Of a stretch of DNA of 64,000 nucleotides, positions 10,511 through 21,842 are shown in pieces (within the stretch, counting starts at the first letter, position 1; every line of letters starts with the position of its first letter). The notes beneath the pieces are model-generated. The model saw nothing but the letters and a program-made list of their open reading frames with translations, had not been told where the DNA came from and did no database searches. A program made the position numbers and the translations under genes. Source of the DNA: Ascidia mentula (taxonomy: Eukaryota > Chordata > Ascidiacea > Phlebobranchia > Ascidiidae); NCBI GenBank assembly GCA_947561715.1, contig OX387197.1, positions 22,594,266 through 22,658,265 on the forward strand. Direction: 5' to 3'.

Positions 10511-11208
10511 CGACAAGTAATTAAAGTGGTTTAAATCAACTCACATTTTAAAACAACACGTCTTGTTCGTTTGGGATTAAGGGATATATTTGTCTGATTT
10601 ACATCTTCATCCCATTTTTTGTGCGAGCAAAAACTGGTCTCGTATGTATGCTGCATTATTGCTATGTAACACCACATTGTAAACAAGCAAGCACAAAACA
10701 TTTAAATGTACGCAAGGAATGTGTTTGGTTGTGCTTTTATTAACATTGCAAAGATTCGAAATAAAACAGTATCTGGGAAACGCTGATGCGTGCAAAATCC
10801 GAACAATTATATTTCAGTGTCTTTGCATCTGATAATTCACACCTAAGCTGCAAGAAATGCATATCCTTCGCTGTGCGCGCACCTGGCGTTCGCTTATTTT
10901 GCATTGTTGTCCCTGCAAATTGTAATTGCTTTAATATATTTCGGACATTTTCTGCTTTTAAAATAAAAGGTGCAGTTAATGTCATGTTTTGCTTAGTATC
11001 GGTAACACCGCACCCACAGTCACGGAGTATTTTGTTTGTTTTTGTATCTTTTATATCTATTTGAAACGTTTGACAAGCAATACAGTTCAGCCAGACCTTT
11101 TTAACTGTGCAATGTAAACGGTCTAGACACTATACATATCTAATTGATAACGGTTGAAGATTTAGTAGCACGTTCTGCAGTACAGACACTTAAAGACAGC
11201 TTATCTTT
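10511..11208. other. Intergenic, no gene recognised
   Basis: Both strands have only short open frames without recognisable motifs or homology to other parts of the window. It separates gene D from the 3' end of the minus-strand methyltransferase. Confidence 0.5.
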
Positions 11209-11499
11209 TTACAAACTGTTGTGAAATGACCTTGCGCCCTCCGCCTTTCTGCAAACGTAGAGAACAGCTACGCCGTGATCCTTGCAAGATGTGTCTAAGA
11301 TTTTCTCCAAAACAACAATTTTCCGTTGGTCAATGAGTCGCTGGATGTTGTCACTAACAGCAGCATCAAATGAGGCATCCTTTGTTTTTCTAACGTTAAA
11401 AATGAGAAAACCGCCCGATTTAACCACACCCAGCATGATCTGAAAAGAGCAGAAAAAAATTTAGATTTAAAAATATTATGGTGAAGGCCGTCTGGTGCC

Positions 11500-11625
11500 T
11501 GCGCACCAACGTAATTAAAGCGTTGATCTTTGTTAGTTTAGTTAGTGAAGAAGTGGACCCGGTATGTCTAGGGTCGTGAGTTCTAATCTCACCGACAGCA
11601 CGAATTTTCGTATCCGACTACATTT
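11500..11625 (+). repeat. tRNA-related SINE-like segment (tentative)
   Basis: It contains tagtttagttagtg (A-box-like) and, about 45 bases later, gagttctaatctc (B-box-like), inside the last intron of the minus-strand methyltransferase. No tRNA fold is apparent. Weak call. Confidence 0.3.
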
Positions 11626-11848
11626 AACCAACATGGCCGTAGTACACTGACTTGCGTTGCCAGTAAACCTCATGTTCGATTTATGATAAGATCGCAGAAG
11701 CCTTCATACGGTAACGATCACGTCTTGTTACACAAATCTATGCATCACAATGCGCCGTTTACGTCAGCAATAAACAAGGTCGAAACAAATCATGACGCAT
11801 CGGGTGTGAGCATAAAAGAGGACAAAATTTTGAAAAACGTAAAACAAT

Positions 11849-12236
11849 TGCTGAGTATGAATAGACTGGCCCATATTGTTATTAACACTGTCATGTTAAA
11901 GACGTTTCGACAAAAACTTTTGTTTTCGACAACTTCTGCACCACTATTTTTATTTAACGTGTAATGTGTTTGTTGCGTTTTATGCCGTTTATTGTGTATT
12001 TTGCGTTTTGCGTCGCTTTCTGCGCATTTTCCGCCTCTCAGTGGTGTGTGGCCGATAGCAAAATGACGTCACCACCCGCGCGAGCCTTATCTGTGACGTC
12101 GGTCAGGTCAGCTCCTTATATTGATGGAGCTCTACCAATCGCGTCAGTCAAACTGATGATGACAAAAGTTTTTGTCGAAACGTCTTTAACATGACAGTGT
12201 TAATAACAATATGGGCCAGTCTATTCATACTCAGCA
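11849..12236. mobile_element. Foldback/MITE-like element with 75 bp perfect inverted repeats
   Basis: Arm 11849-11923 is the exact reverse complement of 12162-12236, around a centre of about 240 bases. A direct repeat cgtaaaacaatt lies just outside on the left (11838-11849) and again at 12250-12261. No transposase is present. It sits in the last intron of methyltransferase paralogue 1. Perfect identity of the arms argues for a young or gene-converted element. Confidence 0.75.
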
Positions 12237-13353
12237 TTATGAGAAAACCCGTAAAACAATTCATTTCAAATTAATTTTACCTCGATGGTGGACGGTGGAC
12301 AATGCAGAGGAAGAATTGATCCCAAGCAAAATGCGGCATCGTACGTTTCGACACGCATGGGCAACGGACCGTTAACCTTGTGGCAAATGATATTCCTGTT
12401 TAATAAATATACATTTACAGTATATCACGAACTTTTATATAGTATATTACCAGAAACAAAGATGAAATTTGCCCAGGGGTTTGTTTGCACCTAGTTTGGT
12501 TATGCATGCCATTAAGTGGAAAAGTAACACCAAGTGGAAAACTGTTAGGCTAGCGTAGTAGCTAGTCTAGAACCACATTCACCAGCTGCACTGATAAGAC
12601 CGCATGGGTCTAAAGAGTTTGCACTGCATGCAGATCATTTACATAGTTATATGTGTTTTTTTTGTGAGGGGCTCGGTACATTCATATCGCAACATATTAG
12701 CATAACTTCCCACCTGAAATTTAACCCCTTCTTGCTGACACGGTGTAACATTTCCATGTTGGCATCCAAGATGTCTATAACGCCAACAAAACCTTCGTCG
12801 TTTCGTAAGTGATATCCAAGCAATCCGGTTCCTACAACGTAAAGCAATTGTACATTTACTATGTCTGAGAAATAAACAGGATTATAAAGTGCTTTATCCC
12901 ATTGTACGACACAGAAAAAAGCGTCAACAATGAGCAGCGTGCTGCAGACAATTGTGCACATATTATTTCCATCTATCAGTAATAGTAAGCCGGAAAGACC
13001 GTAGTCAGTCACCAGCTGCACAGATGAAACCTGATATAACTGTTTGTAGCACATTCTTACATTGCACTAAAAACTCGTCAATTCCTTCAAAATAAATACT
13101 GAGTATACAATGTGAGAATCAACTCAGCCTTTCACACATACCAGCTCCAATATCCAGTATAGCAGTTTTACAATCGTTGTGCCGATAGTTGTGCCGATAG
13201 TTTGGGGATAGCGTAGGAAAGATTTTTCGCATCCTCGTCGTAAGTTCTGCTCCAAACACTCAATGCTTTCTGAGATTCTTCATAGGTGCTGCTTCTCCAC
13301 ACTGCCGCATGTTGGTTTGTGGATGGGCGAAACGAAGACTCAGGCATTGTCAT

Positions 13354-14910
13354 TTTACCTGTTCTTACATAACATTATAGTGTTTCGTTATAGTTGATGT
13401 ATGCAACATAGTATTTGTGTCAACATTTGCACAACGTATTTCCAAACTTATTCAGCACATTTCATTATTATTTGTTTATTTCTGGTTCATTTTATAAACA
13501 GTTAATTGCATAATGTAAATTTTTTTCAGTAAAAATGAGTTTAGCGAGTGGTCTGCGATCCAAGAAACTTAACGAGAATTGTTTGAGCAACGCGGCTAGT
13601 CATGCCAAAAGTGCCCTTAGCGAAATTTGTTCGTCATATATCTCGCTTAACTTAGCAAGCAGTATCATCTTACCGTCCCAGGCTACAGCCCAACGATTTA
13701 CACAATGACCAAATCCATGCCGTGTACATCAACAATCTTTCAAGCAAAACTTTATGTCTATTTTCTGCAAACCGTAATTATAGTGGGTCTCTTCGTCTAA
13801 TCTGCAATTACGCAGCTAGTCAACTATGAGTCGAGCTATTACAGTAGTAATTTAGATTTTCACTCTCCAAAACGGAATCGACGATTGGGCACTAACGTTA
13901 TTTCAACACTCAGTCTTGGGTCATTAAACCGCAGGCTCGTCACGGTGGCTATCACAGTGCTAGTCACGACCACCACGCACTGGCGCCTAGAGGAAACAAG
14001 AGGAAATATTTGAAAACCCGATTTGCTTTGTCCTACTGCCCGACAAGTCATGGCCTCCTTTTCTTTGCTCGCTATTGAAAACTGATTGCGTTGCTAAAAG
14101 GTAAATGCTGTTCAGAATTGTGTGCACAAATCAATTATTTCTGACAGCTCTTTTTTAACAAATTCATGTTGGATGCCAAGGGCTGTAATACATAACGATA
14201 AAAAATTGGAATTGACTCTGCTACGTGGTAATTAACAATGCCTCAGATTATTAGTTTAATTCTGTGTACACAAGTTTGAACACTGAAAGTTAAAGTGAAG
14301 TTACAATTTCAACAACGACATGGCCCATACTCATGCATTTTTTATCGCCTCTCAAAACAGCATCTCTCCTTCGAAAGAAATAACATTTCATCAGAGTCAG
14401 CTAACTCTCAGCTAGTTTTTAAATGGATTTCTACAGAAAAAATAAGCTTTCAGAGATTCACTTAAAGTATGTTGCACGTATCTACACTTAAAACGCCCCG
14501 TCAAGGTGGCAGTAGGAACAGAAAAAAGTGACCTAACAGTTGAGCGAGCGATACGCTTACGAGAAAAACAGCGCATGCGTTGGTAAAAAATACTGATGCC
14601 AAAAATAGCTAACGTTAGCACGAACAGATTACAGCTGCCACTTGTCGGCAACTTACACAATTCAAGTTGGTTTTAAGAAAATTTCCGGTGGATTTTGTAA
14701 AACAGTGAACCACTTTTTGTTCAGTTCCAAGCCAACAACTCGAACAGGTTTCAGTGACCAACACAGCGATGCCCAGCTAGTATCTGTATATGACGGACAT
14801 AAAATACGAAACAATCGTCACAATCTACTCGGCAACGCGAGAGGCGTTGTCAGGTGTGCAGCGAGTGCATTTATGTGAGTGAAAGAAAAACAACTTTTCT
14901 TTCCTTATGG
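13354..14910. other. Intergenic, no gene recognised
   Basis: I find no lectin exon or known domain on either strand. A stretch near 14160-14200 (aaattcatgttggatgcc..) is a remnant of the shared 3'-flank unit found at 4140, 8690 and 59920, showing that an older lectin spacer once lay here. Confidence 0.45.
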
Positions 14911-14975
14911 TCTGCAGACAGGGCAACTGTTTCGACCTAATAGGTCTCATGAAAGCAGCTTGGCGTGACGAAGTA
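14911..14975 (+). repeat. Fragment of the GTTTCGACCT foldback family
   Basis: Carries the family core actgtttcgacctaataggt followed by ctcatgaaagcagc. It is one arm only. Confidence 0.55.
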
Positions 14976-15048
14976 GCCTACAAGACTTTAACTTTGTTGT
15001 GACTACATACAGCTGCCATTGTGTACAGACATGGGTGTTTTTGTGGAA

Positions 15049-15320
15049 GCTGCGGACAGATGGCCACTGTTTCGACCTAAAAGGTCTCACCAGTGCAGCT
15101 GGTGTGACTTTCAGATGACTTTGCTGCCCAAACGGCCATAGTGTTTCCACCTTGTTTTCTCCGTAAGGTTGCACCTAGTTTTGGTGCCCAACGTGATTAT
15201 ATAGTCACCACAAAGTGGAAGTCTTTGCTTGGCCGTTTGGCCAGCAAAGTCGTCTGATAGTCACGCAAGCTGCACTGATAGGAACTTTTAGGTCGAAACA
15301 GTGGCCTTCTCTCTGCAGCT
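15049..15320. mobile_element. Foldback element, GTTTCGACCT family
   Basis: The left arm (15049-15139: ggccactgtttcgacctaaa..gtgcagctgg..gactttgctg) is repeated in reverse complement at about 15229-15320. Related single arms lie at 14911, 22857, 23951 and 55730. No coding capacity. Probably a non-autonomous DNA element. Confidence 0.65.
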
Positions 15321-15372
15321 TACACAATTCATATCATTGGCCCCACTTTGCTTATGGGAGATTTTATTTTTA

Positions 15373-15919
15373 CCTTTCTTTAGATATTACTTACACTATA
15401 GGTTCTGCCATCGAGTATCATCATATGTACCAAGGTGCACCATGCCTTCAAGGCTTGCCGAGACTCCAACAACAGAATGGCTAGGAAGGTTTGTGGGCGC
15501 AGTGTGACGCAACGAGGAGGAAGTGGGCGTTCCCAGCATGAAGCAGTTGCCTGCAAAAACAGCACCAAGAGATATACAATATAAAAGATGCATTCTTCCA
15601 TACACGAATGAGTTTTCTTACTCTATCAGATAGGTGGAGGCGGACACAATGTAGTAAAAACGAACACAGCAACCTAAATTTAGATTTTCAGTAAAGCATC
15701 TCTTTGTGGTTCATCTTACATCTTGTCTCGCAGCAACAACAATGCGTAAGTTGTCACGTCATAAAACTCAAATAATCATCAATTGTGTGGGTAGCTTTCC
15801 TTCTGCATGTAGTAACTTTCGTTAAAGAAACGCCCAGGCTGGTATAGGCTGGGTTGAGCTTAATTGGACAAAGAGAACAGAATAATTTCACGGTTCGGAC
15901 TGACAGCTAGTCTGGCTCA
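15373..15919 (+). promoter_or_regulatory. Upstream region shared by genes E and F
   Basis: It matches 24335-24865 over its whole length with small indels and runs up to the start codon. It must contain any proximal promoter of these two secreted-type genes. It has gtgtgggtagctttcc near 15784 in place of the type-1 hairpin motif; the same position in F reads gtgtgggttttcattc. I see no separate gene. Confidence 0.55.
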
Positions 15920-16510
15920 ATGGATATTTTTTTAATTTTTTGTTCGATTCTTCTTTCAGTCAGAGCTCAAACATGGCACCAGTTTGAAGGTTACGAGTAT
16001 TACATCGAATACAGTGCAGTCAGTTCTTACGCTCAAGCTCAAAGTGGATGTGCTGCAAGAAATGCCAATGTGGCAAATGTTAAAACAACTCAAGTGTTCA
16101 ACTTTCTTGTTGGAAATATCAGTGTAGCAGGTTGAGTCTGAATGTAAAGCAATTTTTTCGAAAATAACTCAGTATTCAAAACTATTGCTATGTGCATAGG
16201 TCTATGTTGCAATAATTGTTATCAAAAACAAATGATTTTGAAACATTTAAATTGGCAAAATTTTCATTCCTGTTATGCAGACATTCCCTACTCGTTTTAC
16301 ATCGGTGCTACGAGAGTCAAAGGAACCAACAAGTTTCAGTGGACAGATGGAACGAGTGTTGATGTAGCACAGTGGGGTACAGGGGAACCAAACAACGCAG
16401 GAGGAAATGACGGTTGCGTGATAATGGGTTGGATTTATTCACTTTATCCAACATTCAGATGGAGAAATGTTCCCTGTTCATACCAATCAAGATATATTTG
16501 TCAAAGAAAC

Positions 16511-16725
16511 TGTTGAGGTCACGCCTCATTACGTACGGCGGCAACAATGCGCTTGCATACCACAGTCGCGTGATGCGTGGAATGTGCCGCAGTCCTTTCC
16601 ACGTGATTATTATTTGTGCGTGTTACTTGAAATGCAATTAATTTCCCTTTAAATGCGTGTACGCAGTACCTTGTTTTCATTCTATGATTTGCAACGATAC
16701 GAACAAAATATAAAGAAACACAACA
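16511..16725 (+). repeat. 5' LTR
   Basis: 215 bases, TG...CA termini, the same as the 3' LTR by eye. Confidence 0.93.
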
Positions 16726-16809
16726 GAGTTATTGGCGACGAGGACGGATTCAATCAACTGAACGAGGTACACGCAGTTTGTTATTGAATATATTTAAGTT
16801 CGCCCGAAG

Positions 16810-19800
16810 ATGGAAAAAGTTGCGAAGCTCATTCAAGAACAGTTACAACAGCAGCAAAAACGTCACGATGAACAGCAAGAAGAGCAGCAAAAACGTCACG
16901 ATGAACAGCAAGAAGAGCAGCAAAGGCGTCACGATGAACAGCGAGAAGAACAACGAAGGTGTTACGAAGAACAACGTAAGTGTCACGAAGAACAAATGAA
17001 GTTGATTCTTGCCCTAGTTGAAAAGGCTGGTTCAAGTGGAAACGCTGCACCTTCTGTTGCTACGCCAAGCTTTTCGTCATTCGACGCAACATCGGAGTTG
17101 TGGGACGACTATTGGTCGAGGTTTGCTACGTTTATACGTGCACATGCTGTACCAGAAACGAGGGTGGCTCAGGTTTTTTTGACCAACCAAACTACCACCA
17201 CGTACAAGCTTTTATCAAATCTGGCGGGACAAAGCTCACCTGCAAAGACCGTCAACGATCTTTCTGTTAAAGACATCGAAGCCTTTATGAAAGAACAGTT
17301 CGATCCAAAGCGATTTGTTATTCGGGAACGTTTCAAGTTTTGGAGCAACATGCAACGCAATCCAGGGGAAACGGTGCAAGAATTGGCTGCACGCATTCGC
17401 CAGGACGCAGGCACGTGTGATTTTCCCTCGATCGAAAACCCTCTGGACGAAGCGCTGCGCACAAGGTTTATTTGCTCCATAGCCAATGAGGCAGTGCTGA
17501 AGGCAATTTTCAAAATCAACGCTGATGAGCTGACATTTACGCGTGCTATTGAAGTTGCCATGCAAACTGAAGACGCTGCCAAGGTTGCAAAGGAAACCGT
17601 TTACGGAACACGGGGATCGGTGCATAAAGTTCGGGATGCAAAGAAAACTGCTGTTACGTCACCAGGTACGGTTGTTCAAGGTCAGTTCAAGAAGAAGATT
17701 TCTTGCTACCGCTGCGGAAAGGCAGATCATATTGCACCCAATTGCCGATTTAAAACAGCAACATACCGTTTTTGCAAACGTTTGGGACATTTGGAGGCAG
17801 CTTGCAGAAAGAAGAGGGCATCTAACGACAATGTCAATTTGTTGTTTTCGATCAAGCCGCAAGTCATTTCACGTACGAAGTTGGGGGTAACCGTTACCAT
17901 TAACGGCAAAGCATGTCTATTGGAGATGGACACCGCAACAAACGGAAACTTTATTTCTGTCGAGACATGGAGAAAAGTTGGCAAACCGTTTTTGAAGAAG
18001 TCAAATCGGCGTTTCAACTCAGCGACAGAACATGTTGTTCCGATTGTGGGGGCGTTTGAGGCAGAAGTTCAACATGGACCAAACATAAACAAGGTGGAAT
18101 TTTTCGTCACCCAAATGCCGCATTTAAATCTGCTTGGACGATGCGCTATCCAATCCCTGCACATTTCGTTGGACAAGCTACTTCACAGTCCCGACGAGCA
18201 GTTGCACGCATTATCTGACGATCGACGTCCGGACACTCATTTACAAGAAGCTTGCACACAACTTTGTGGACAATACCCAGATCTTTTCAAGACCGAATTG
18301 GGATGTTTAAAGGATTTTGAACTAGAGGTAAAGTTTACGAAGGACGTGAAACCCATATTCTGCAAGCCGAGACCTGTTCCATTCGCGTTACAAGACGATG
18401 TCAACCAAGCATATGACGCTGGCATAGCAAGAGGTATTTGGACTCCTGTGAAATTTAACAAGTGGGGAACACCAGTGGTTCCAATACGAAAGTCACCGCT
18501 TCCAGGACAAACCAAAGCCAAGATACGGGTTTGCGGAGATTACTCTGTAACCGTTAACCCGCAGTTATCTACACACCGTCATCCACTTCCACTTCCTGAA
18601 GACTTAATGCGCAAGTTGCGAGGTGGATACAGCTTTACAAAAATTGATTTGGCTGACGCCTATAACCAAATCCGATTGGGGCCAGAGAGTCGCAAGAGAC
18701 TGGCAATCAGTACGCACAGAGGTGTTCTACTGCAAAACGTTTTACCATTTGGTATAACCTCCGCTCCAGGCTATTTCCAATCGATAATGGACGACATTAC
18801 AAAAGATTTGCAAGGTGTAACCGTCTATCTGGATGATCTTTTGGTTAGCGGATCAACGGCCGAAGAACACATTCACAATCTTCGCCAACTTCTTCAAAGG
18901 CTAAACGACAAGGGTTTACGCTGTCGTATAGAGAAATGCAAATTTGCATTACCACAAGTGGAATACTTGGGGCACATTCTTTCCAAAGAAGGCATTTCCA
19001 AAGGTTCAAAATTGGATGCGGTTGTCAACATGTTACCACCGGAAGATGTGCCAAGTCTACGTTCATTTCTTGGTTCAGTGCAGTTCTACAGCAAGTTCCT
19101 GCCATCGCAATTCGCAAATGTTGCGGAACCTTTGTATCGACTTACCAGGTCAAATATTGCGTGGAAATGGGGCAGGAACGAGAATGCTGCATTTTGTAAA
19201 TTGAAGGAATGGTTGTCAGCGGACACAGTTCTGACTCATTTCGACCCTTCATTGCCTGTTGGAATTTCCTGCGATGCAGCAAACGTTGGAATTGGAGCAG
19301 TTCTGTTTCACCGCTATCCAGATGGAAGCGAGAGGCCAATTGCAAACGTGTCAAAATCATTGACCAAAAGCCAGCGCAACTACAGCCAAATTCAGAAAGA
19401 GGCTCTTGCAATAATTTTCGCGCTGAAGAAGTTTTACCAGTATCTCTTTGGCAGGAAATTTGTTTTGGTGACCGACCATAAGCCACTGATAGCTTTGTTT
19501 GGTCCCACTAAAGCGACACCTGCTTTAGCAGCTAACCGCCTAGCAAGGTGGGCACTTTTTGTGAGTCAATTTCAATACGAGATTGAATACAGGAAGACAT
19601 CGGAACATCAGAATGCCGATGCACTTAGTCGTTTACCGGTTGGGGAAGATGCAGACTTTGACAGAGAGGAAAGTGCACAGGACACCGACATAGTTTGTGC
19701 AATCACCAGTCTGAGTTTACAAGTGCAACCCACCGATTCGGCATCGCTCCGAAAGGAAAGTGGAAAAGATACGGTCTTATCCAAAGTCATGCGCTTTACA

Positions 19801-20991
19801 AGAGAGGGTTGGCCATCTTCTTTGGCAAACAGTGACCCAGTTGCCAAGTTTCGCAAAGTAGCGGATTCGTTGAGTACAAGTTACGGATGTCTACTATATG
19901 GTTCGCGGTTAGTCATACCGGAATCACTTCGTTCTACTGTTCTGCAGATCTTACATACTGGACATTTTGGGATCCAACGAATGAAGCAGCTGGCGAGGAC
20001 CGCAGTTTACTGGCCGAATATTGATGATGACATTACAGTTCTTTGTCACAAGTGCCAAACTTGTGCCGAACACCAAAACGCTCCGTCAAAGGCAGCAGTT
20101 CATCCATGGATGATGCCAGAAAAGCCATGGAGTCGATTACATATCGATCACGCAGTTAACTTTCTGGGAAGTAACTGGCTTCTGATGATCGATGCATATT
20201 CAAAGTACCCTTGCGTACATCAAACGCAATCTATGTCATCAAGAACAACTATGGAATTGCTGGAAAGAGATTTTGCTCATTTCGGCTACCCACACACTAT
20301 TGTGTCGGATAATGCACAAGCATTTATGTCTGCTGACTTTCAGGAATTTTGCAAGCAAAGGGGCATCGTACATTTGACAGGAGCACCGTATTTTCCTGCA
20401 ACCAATGGCGCTGCGGAAAGATTGGTCCAAACTTTTAAGAAGGCAATGAAGAAATCTTGCAAAACCCCTAAAGAAGCATTGCAGGAGTTTCTGTTGCAGT
20501 ATAGGCGTACTCCCAACGCTAGTGGTTTTTCACCAAGTGAACTCCTTAACGGCAGACAGATCCGAGCAAAAATTGATACTCTGTTACCTTCACCAGCACA
20601 CGTTATGCAACGCAATCAAGTACGGCCGACACGAAAATCCGAAGATATAATTTCTTTTAAACCAGGCGATCCATGTTATGGTTTATACATGGGCCCGAGA
20701 CACAGCAAGGATGGTCGCTGGGTTCCTGCCACTATTATCAAATGTTTTGGCAGTCGAATGTTTCATGTGAAAGTGTTTCCCCGAGGTCCAATCTGGCGAC
20801 GTCACATCGACCAGTTACGCGTTCGATACGTTTCTGACCAAGATTTGGAACCGGTGGAAGAAGGAAGATTTCTGCAGCCTCCGTCTCCAGAAATAGACGT
20901 TCCAACCAATCCCAGCACTCCTGCGTTCGGTCCCAGCAATCCACAAAGTGGCAAGCGATCGCGCAGACCTCCAGAGCGGTTTCACTATTAA
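16810..20991 (+). CDS. Gag-pol polyprotein of the Ty3/Gypsy element
   Basis: A single 1393-residue frame. The N-terminus has imperfect EEQQKRHDEQQ repeats, probably a coiled coil. A gag region follows (FDATSELWDDYWSRF), then a CCHC zinc knuckle (CYRCGKADHIAPNC) with a second Cys/His cluster, an aspartic-protease region (LLEMDTATNGNF), reverse transcriptase (KIDLADAYNQI, YLDDLLVSG), RNase H (VGISCDAANVGIGAVL, VTDHKPL, NADALSRLP) and integrase (HxxH-CxxC region near CHKCQTC, then LHIDHAVNF, VSDNAQAF, ATNGAAERLVQTFKKAM). The PR-RT-RH-IN order is Ty3/Gypsy. Fusion of gag and pol in one frame and the integrase sequence resemble the Mag/K02A2.6-like elements; clade assignment is tentative. Confidence 0.93.
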   Translation: MEKVAKLIQEQLQQQQKRHDEQQEEQQKRHDEQQEEQQRRHDEQREEQRRCYEEQRKCHEEQMKLILALVEKAGSSGNAAPSVATPSFSSFDATSELWDDYWSRFATFIRAHAVPETRVAQVFLTNQTTTTYKLLSNLAGQSSPAKTVNDLSVKDIEAFMKEQFDPKRFVIRERFKFWSNMQRNPGETVQELAARIRQDAGTCDFPSIENPLDEALRTRFICSIANEAVLKAIFKINADELTFTRAIEVAMQTEDAAKVAKETVYGTRGSVHKVRDAKKTAVTSPGTVVQGQFKKKISCYRCGKADHIAPNCRFKTATYRFCKRLGHLEAACRKKRASNDNVNLLFSIKPQVISRTKLGVTVTINGKACLLEMDTATNGNFISVETWRKVGKPFLKKSNRRFNSATEHVVPIVGAFEAEVQHGPNINKVEFFVTQMPHLNLLGRCAIQSLHISLDKLLHSPDEQLHALSDDRRPDTHLQEACTQLCGQYPDLFKTELGCLKDFELEVKFTKDVKPIFCKPRPVPFALQDDVNQAYDAGIARGIWTPVKFNKWGTPVVPIRKSPLPGQTKAKIRVCGDYSVTVNPQLSTHRHPLPLPEDLMRKLRGGYSFTKIDLADAYNQIRLGPESRKRLAISTHRGVLLQNVLPFGITSAPGYFQSIMDDITKDLQGVTVYLDDLLVSGSTAEEHIHNLRQLLQRLNDKGLRCRIEKCKFALPQVEYLGHILSKEGISKGSKLDAVVNMLPPEDVPSLRSFLGSVQFYSKFLPSQFANVAEPLYRLTRSNIAWKWGRNENAAFCKLKEWLSADTVLTHFDPSLPVGISCDAANVGIGAVLFHRYPDGSERPIANVSKSLTKSQRNYSQIQKEALAIIFALKKFYQYLFGRKFVLVTDHKPLIALFGPTKATPALAANRLARWALFVSQFQYEIEYRKTSEHQNADALSRLPVGEDADFDREESAQDTDIVCAITSLSLQVQPTDSASLRKESGKDTVLSKVMRFTREGWPSSLANSDPVAKFRKVADSLSTSYGCLLYGSRLVIPESLRSTVLQILHTGHFGIQRMKQLARTAVYWPNIDDDITVLCHKCQTCAEHQNAPSKAAVHPWMMPEKPWSRLHIDHAVNFLGSNWLLMIDAYSKYPCVHQTQSMSSRTTMELLERDFAHFGYPHTIVSDNAQAFMSADFQEFCKQRGIVHLTGAPYFPATNGAAERLVQTFKKAMKKSCKTPKEALQEFLLQYRRTPNASGFSPSELLNGRQIRAKIDTLLPSPAHVMQRNQVRPTRKSEDIISFKPGDPCYGLYMGPRHSKDGRWVPATIIKCFGSRMFHVKVFPRGPIWRRHIDQLRVRYVSDQDLEPVEEGRFLQPPSPEIDVPTNPSTPAFGPSNPQSGKRSRRPPERFHY

Positions 20992-21026
20992 CCTGATGGA
21001 GGGTTTTTCTATCTTCGGTTGGGAGG

Positions 21027-21241
21027 TGTTGAGGTCACGCCTCATTACGTACGGCGGCAACAATGCGCTTGCATACCACAGTCGCGTGATGCGTGGAATG
21101 TGCCGCAGTCCTTTCCACGTGATTATTATTTGTGCGTGTTACTTGAAATGCAATTAATTTCCCTTTAAATGCGTGTACGCAGTACCTTGTTTTCATTCTA
21201 TGATTTGCAACGATACGAACAAAATATAAAGAAACACAACA
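21027..21241 (+). repeat. 3' LTR
   Basis: 215 bases, preceded by a purine-rich tract and followed by the GAAAC duplication and the rest of gene E exon 2. Confidence 0.93.
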
Positions 21242-21842
21242 GAAACAATGAAAGTAAGTTATTCTCGTAAACGACAACTAATGTTTGTTTGTTGCCAGCT
21301 GTACACGAAATATCAAAACTAAATTGCATTTGTGTAAGGTTCCAATGAAACACAATCGCGAGTACAAAACATAAAGTAAATTCGTTGTTTATTTTTTAGG
21401 CACCAGTTATTTGAGGCAATTTGAGATATGTTCGTGTGGCAGAAAAAATCGACAATCAGGCAGTTGCGCATTGTTAAATCTTTTTAATAATTAATTGAAA
21501 TTGTATCAAAAAAAATTTCCAATCTTACGTACTTACTTAAACCGGAATATGATATCTTCACAAATTAACACGTCAATGCACTACTGTCATTAGGTGATGC
21601 ATTATTCAAGCGCTTTGCAGTTCGTTCAAGCAAATAACAACAGTTCTTAGGATAGTTAGACATTCCGCAGATAACACAAGGTTTGTGTTTTACAATCTAC
21701 AGACATAACAGGCACCGAAAAACAAACAACAGCAGATCCAACCTCGCCAACGAGCAATGAAACACCACACACGAATATTCCTGATGATATTGGGATCAAA
21801 GGCTGTCGTTGTCAGCGTTTATGCATTACATTTTGCAATTAG

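Larger units (their letters stand above)
11209..13353 (-). pseudogene. METTL27/WBSCR27-like methyltransferase paralogue 1, apparently frameshifted
   Basis: Minus-strand exons: 13353-13142 (MTMPESSFRPSTNQ.., YEESQKALSVWSRTYDEDA, LDIGAG), 12831-12714 (GTGLLGYHLRNDEGFVGVID), 12395-12281 (NIICHKVNGP..YDAAFCLGSIL) and 11439-11209 (IMLGVVKSGGFLIFNVRK, stop). Splice sites and the lengths of exons 2 and 3 (118 and 115) equal those of paralogue 2. Motif I (LDIGAGTGL) binds S-adenosylmethionine; WSRTYDED and VKSGGFLIFN are typical of the METTL27 family, whose substrate is not established. Exon 1 is 212 bases where 1 mod 3 is needed, and a 12-base tandem duplication (SAQL coded twice) lies just before the shift, so the frame breaks before motif I. 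Pseudogene, recent allele or assembly error. Confidence 0.75.
16511..21241 (+). mobile_element. Ty3/Gypsy LTR retrotransposon, looks whole and very young
   Basis: Two 215-base LTRs (16511-16725 and 21027-21241), starting TGTTGAGG and ending ACACAACA, appear identical on reading. They are flanked by the 5 bp target-site duplication GAAAC (16506-16510 and 21242-21246). After the left LTR comes gagttattggcgacgagg (primer-binding region); a purine-rich tract ggttgggagg precedes the right LTR. One long frame lies between. The element is 4731 bases. Identical LTRs imply an insertion too recent to have accumulated visible differences. It landed in CTLD exon 2 of gene E. Confidence 0.95.
15920..21842 (+). 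pseudogene. Gene E: secreted-type CTLD gene, exon 2 split by a young Ty3/Gypsy insertion
   Basis: Exon 1, 15920-16130: MDIFLIFCSILLSVRAQTW, then the full CTLD first half. Exon 2, 16281-16510: CTLD second half to YICQRN, where the LTR element begins. Its last 7 bases and the donor gtaagt lie at 21247-21253 beyond the element. Terminal exon 21703-21842: Thr-rich DITGTEKQTTADPTSPTSN, then GCRCQRLCITFCN and stop, no membrane segment. Without the insertion the exons sum to 588 bases, 195 residues. The CTLD keeps GEPNN and four cysteines. Related to gene F, which has four more stalk exons. Probably a secreted lectin inactivated recently, unless the element is tolerated by splicing. Confidence 0.75.

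Noticed and set aside
11683-12194. Two adjacent + frames of 93 and 76 codons
   Set aside because: Both fall in an intron of the minus-strand methyltransferase, and one runs through the perfect inverted repeat.
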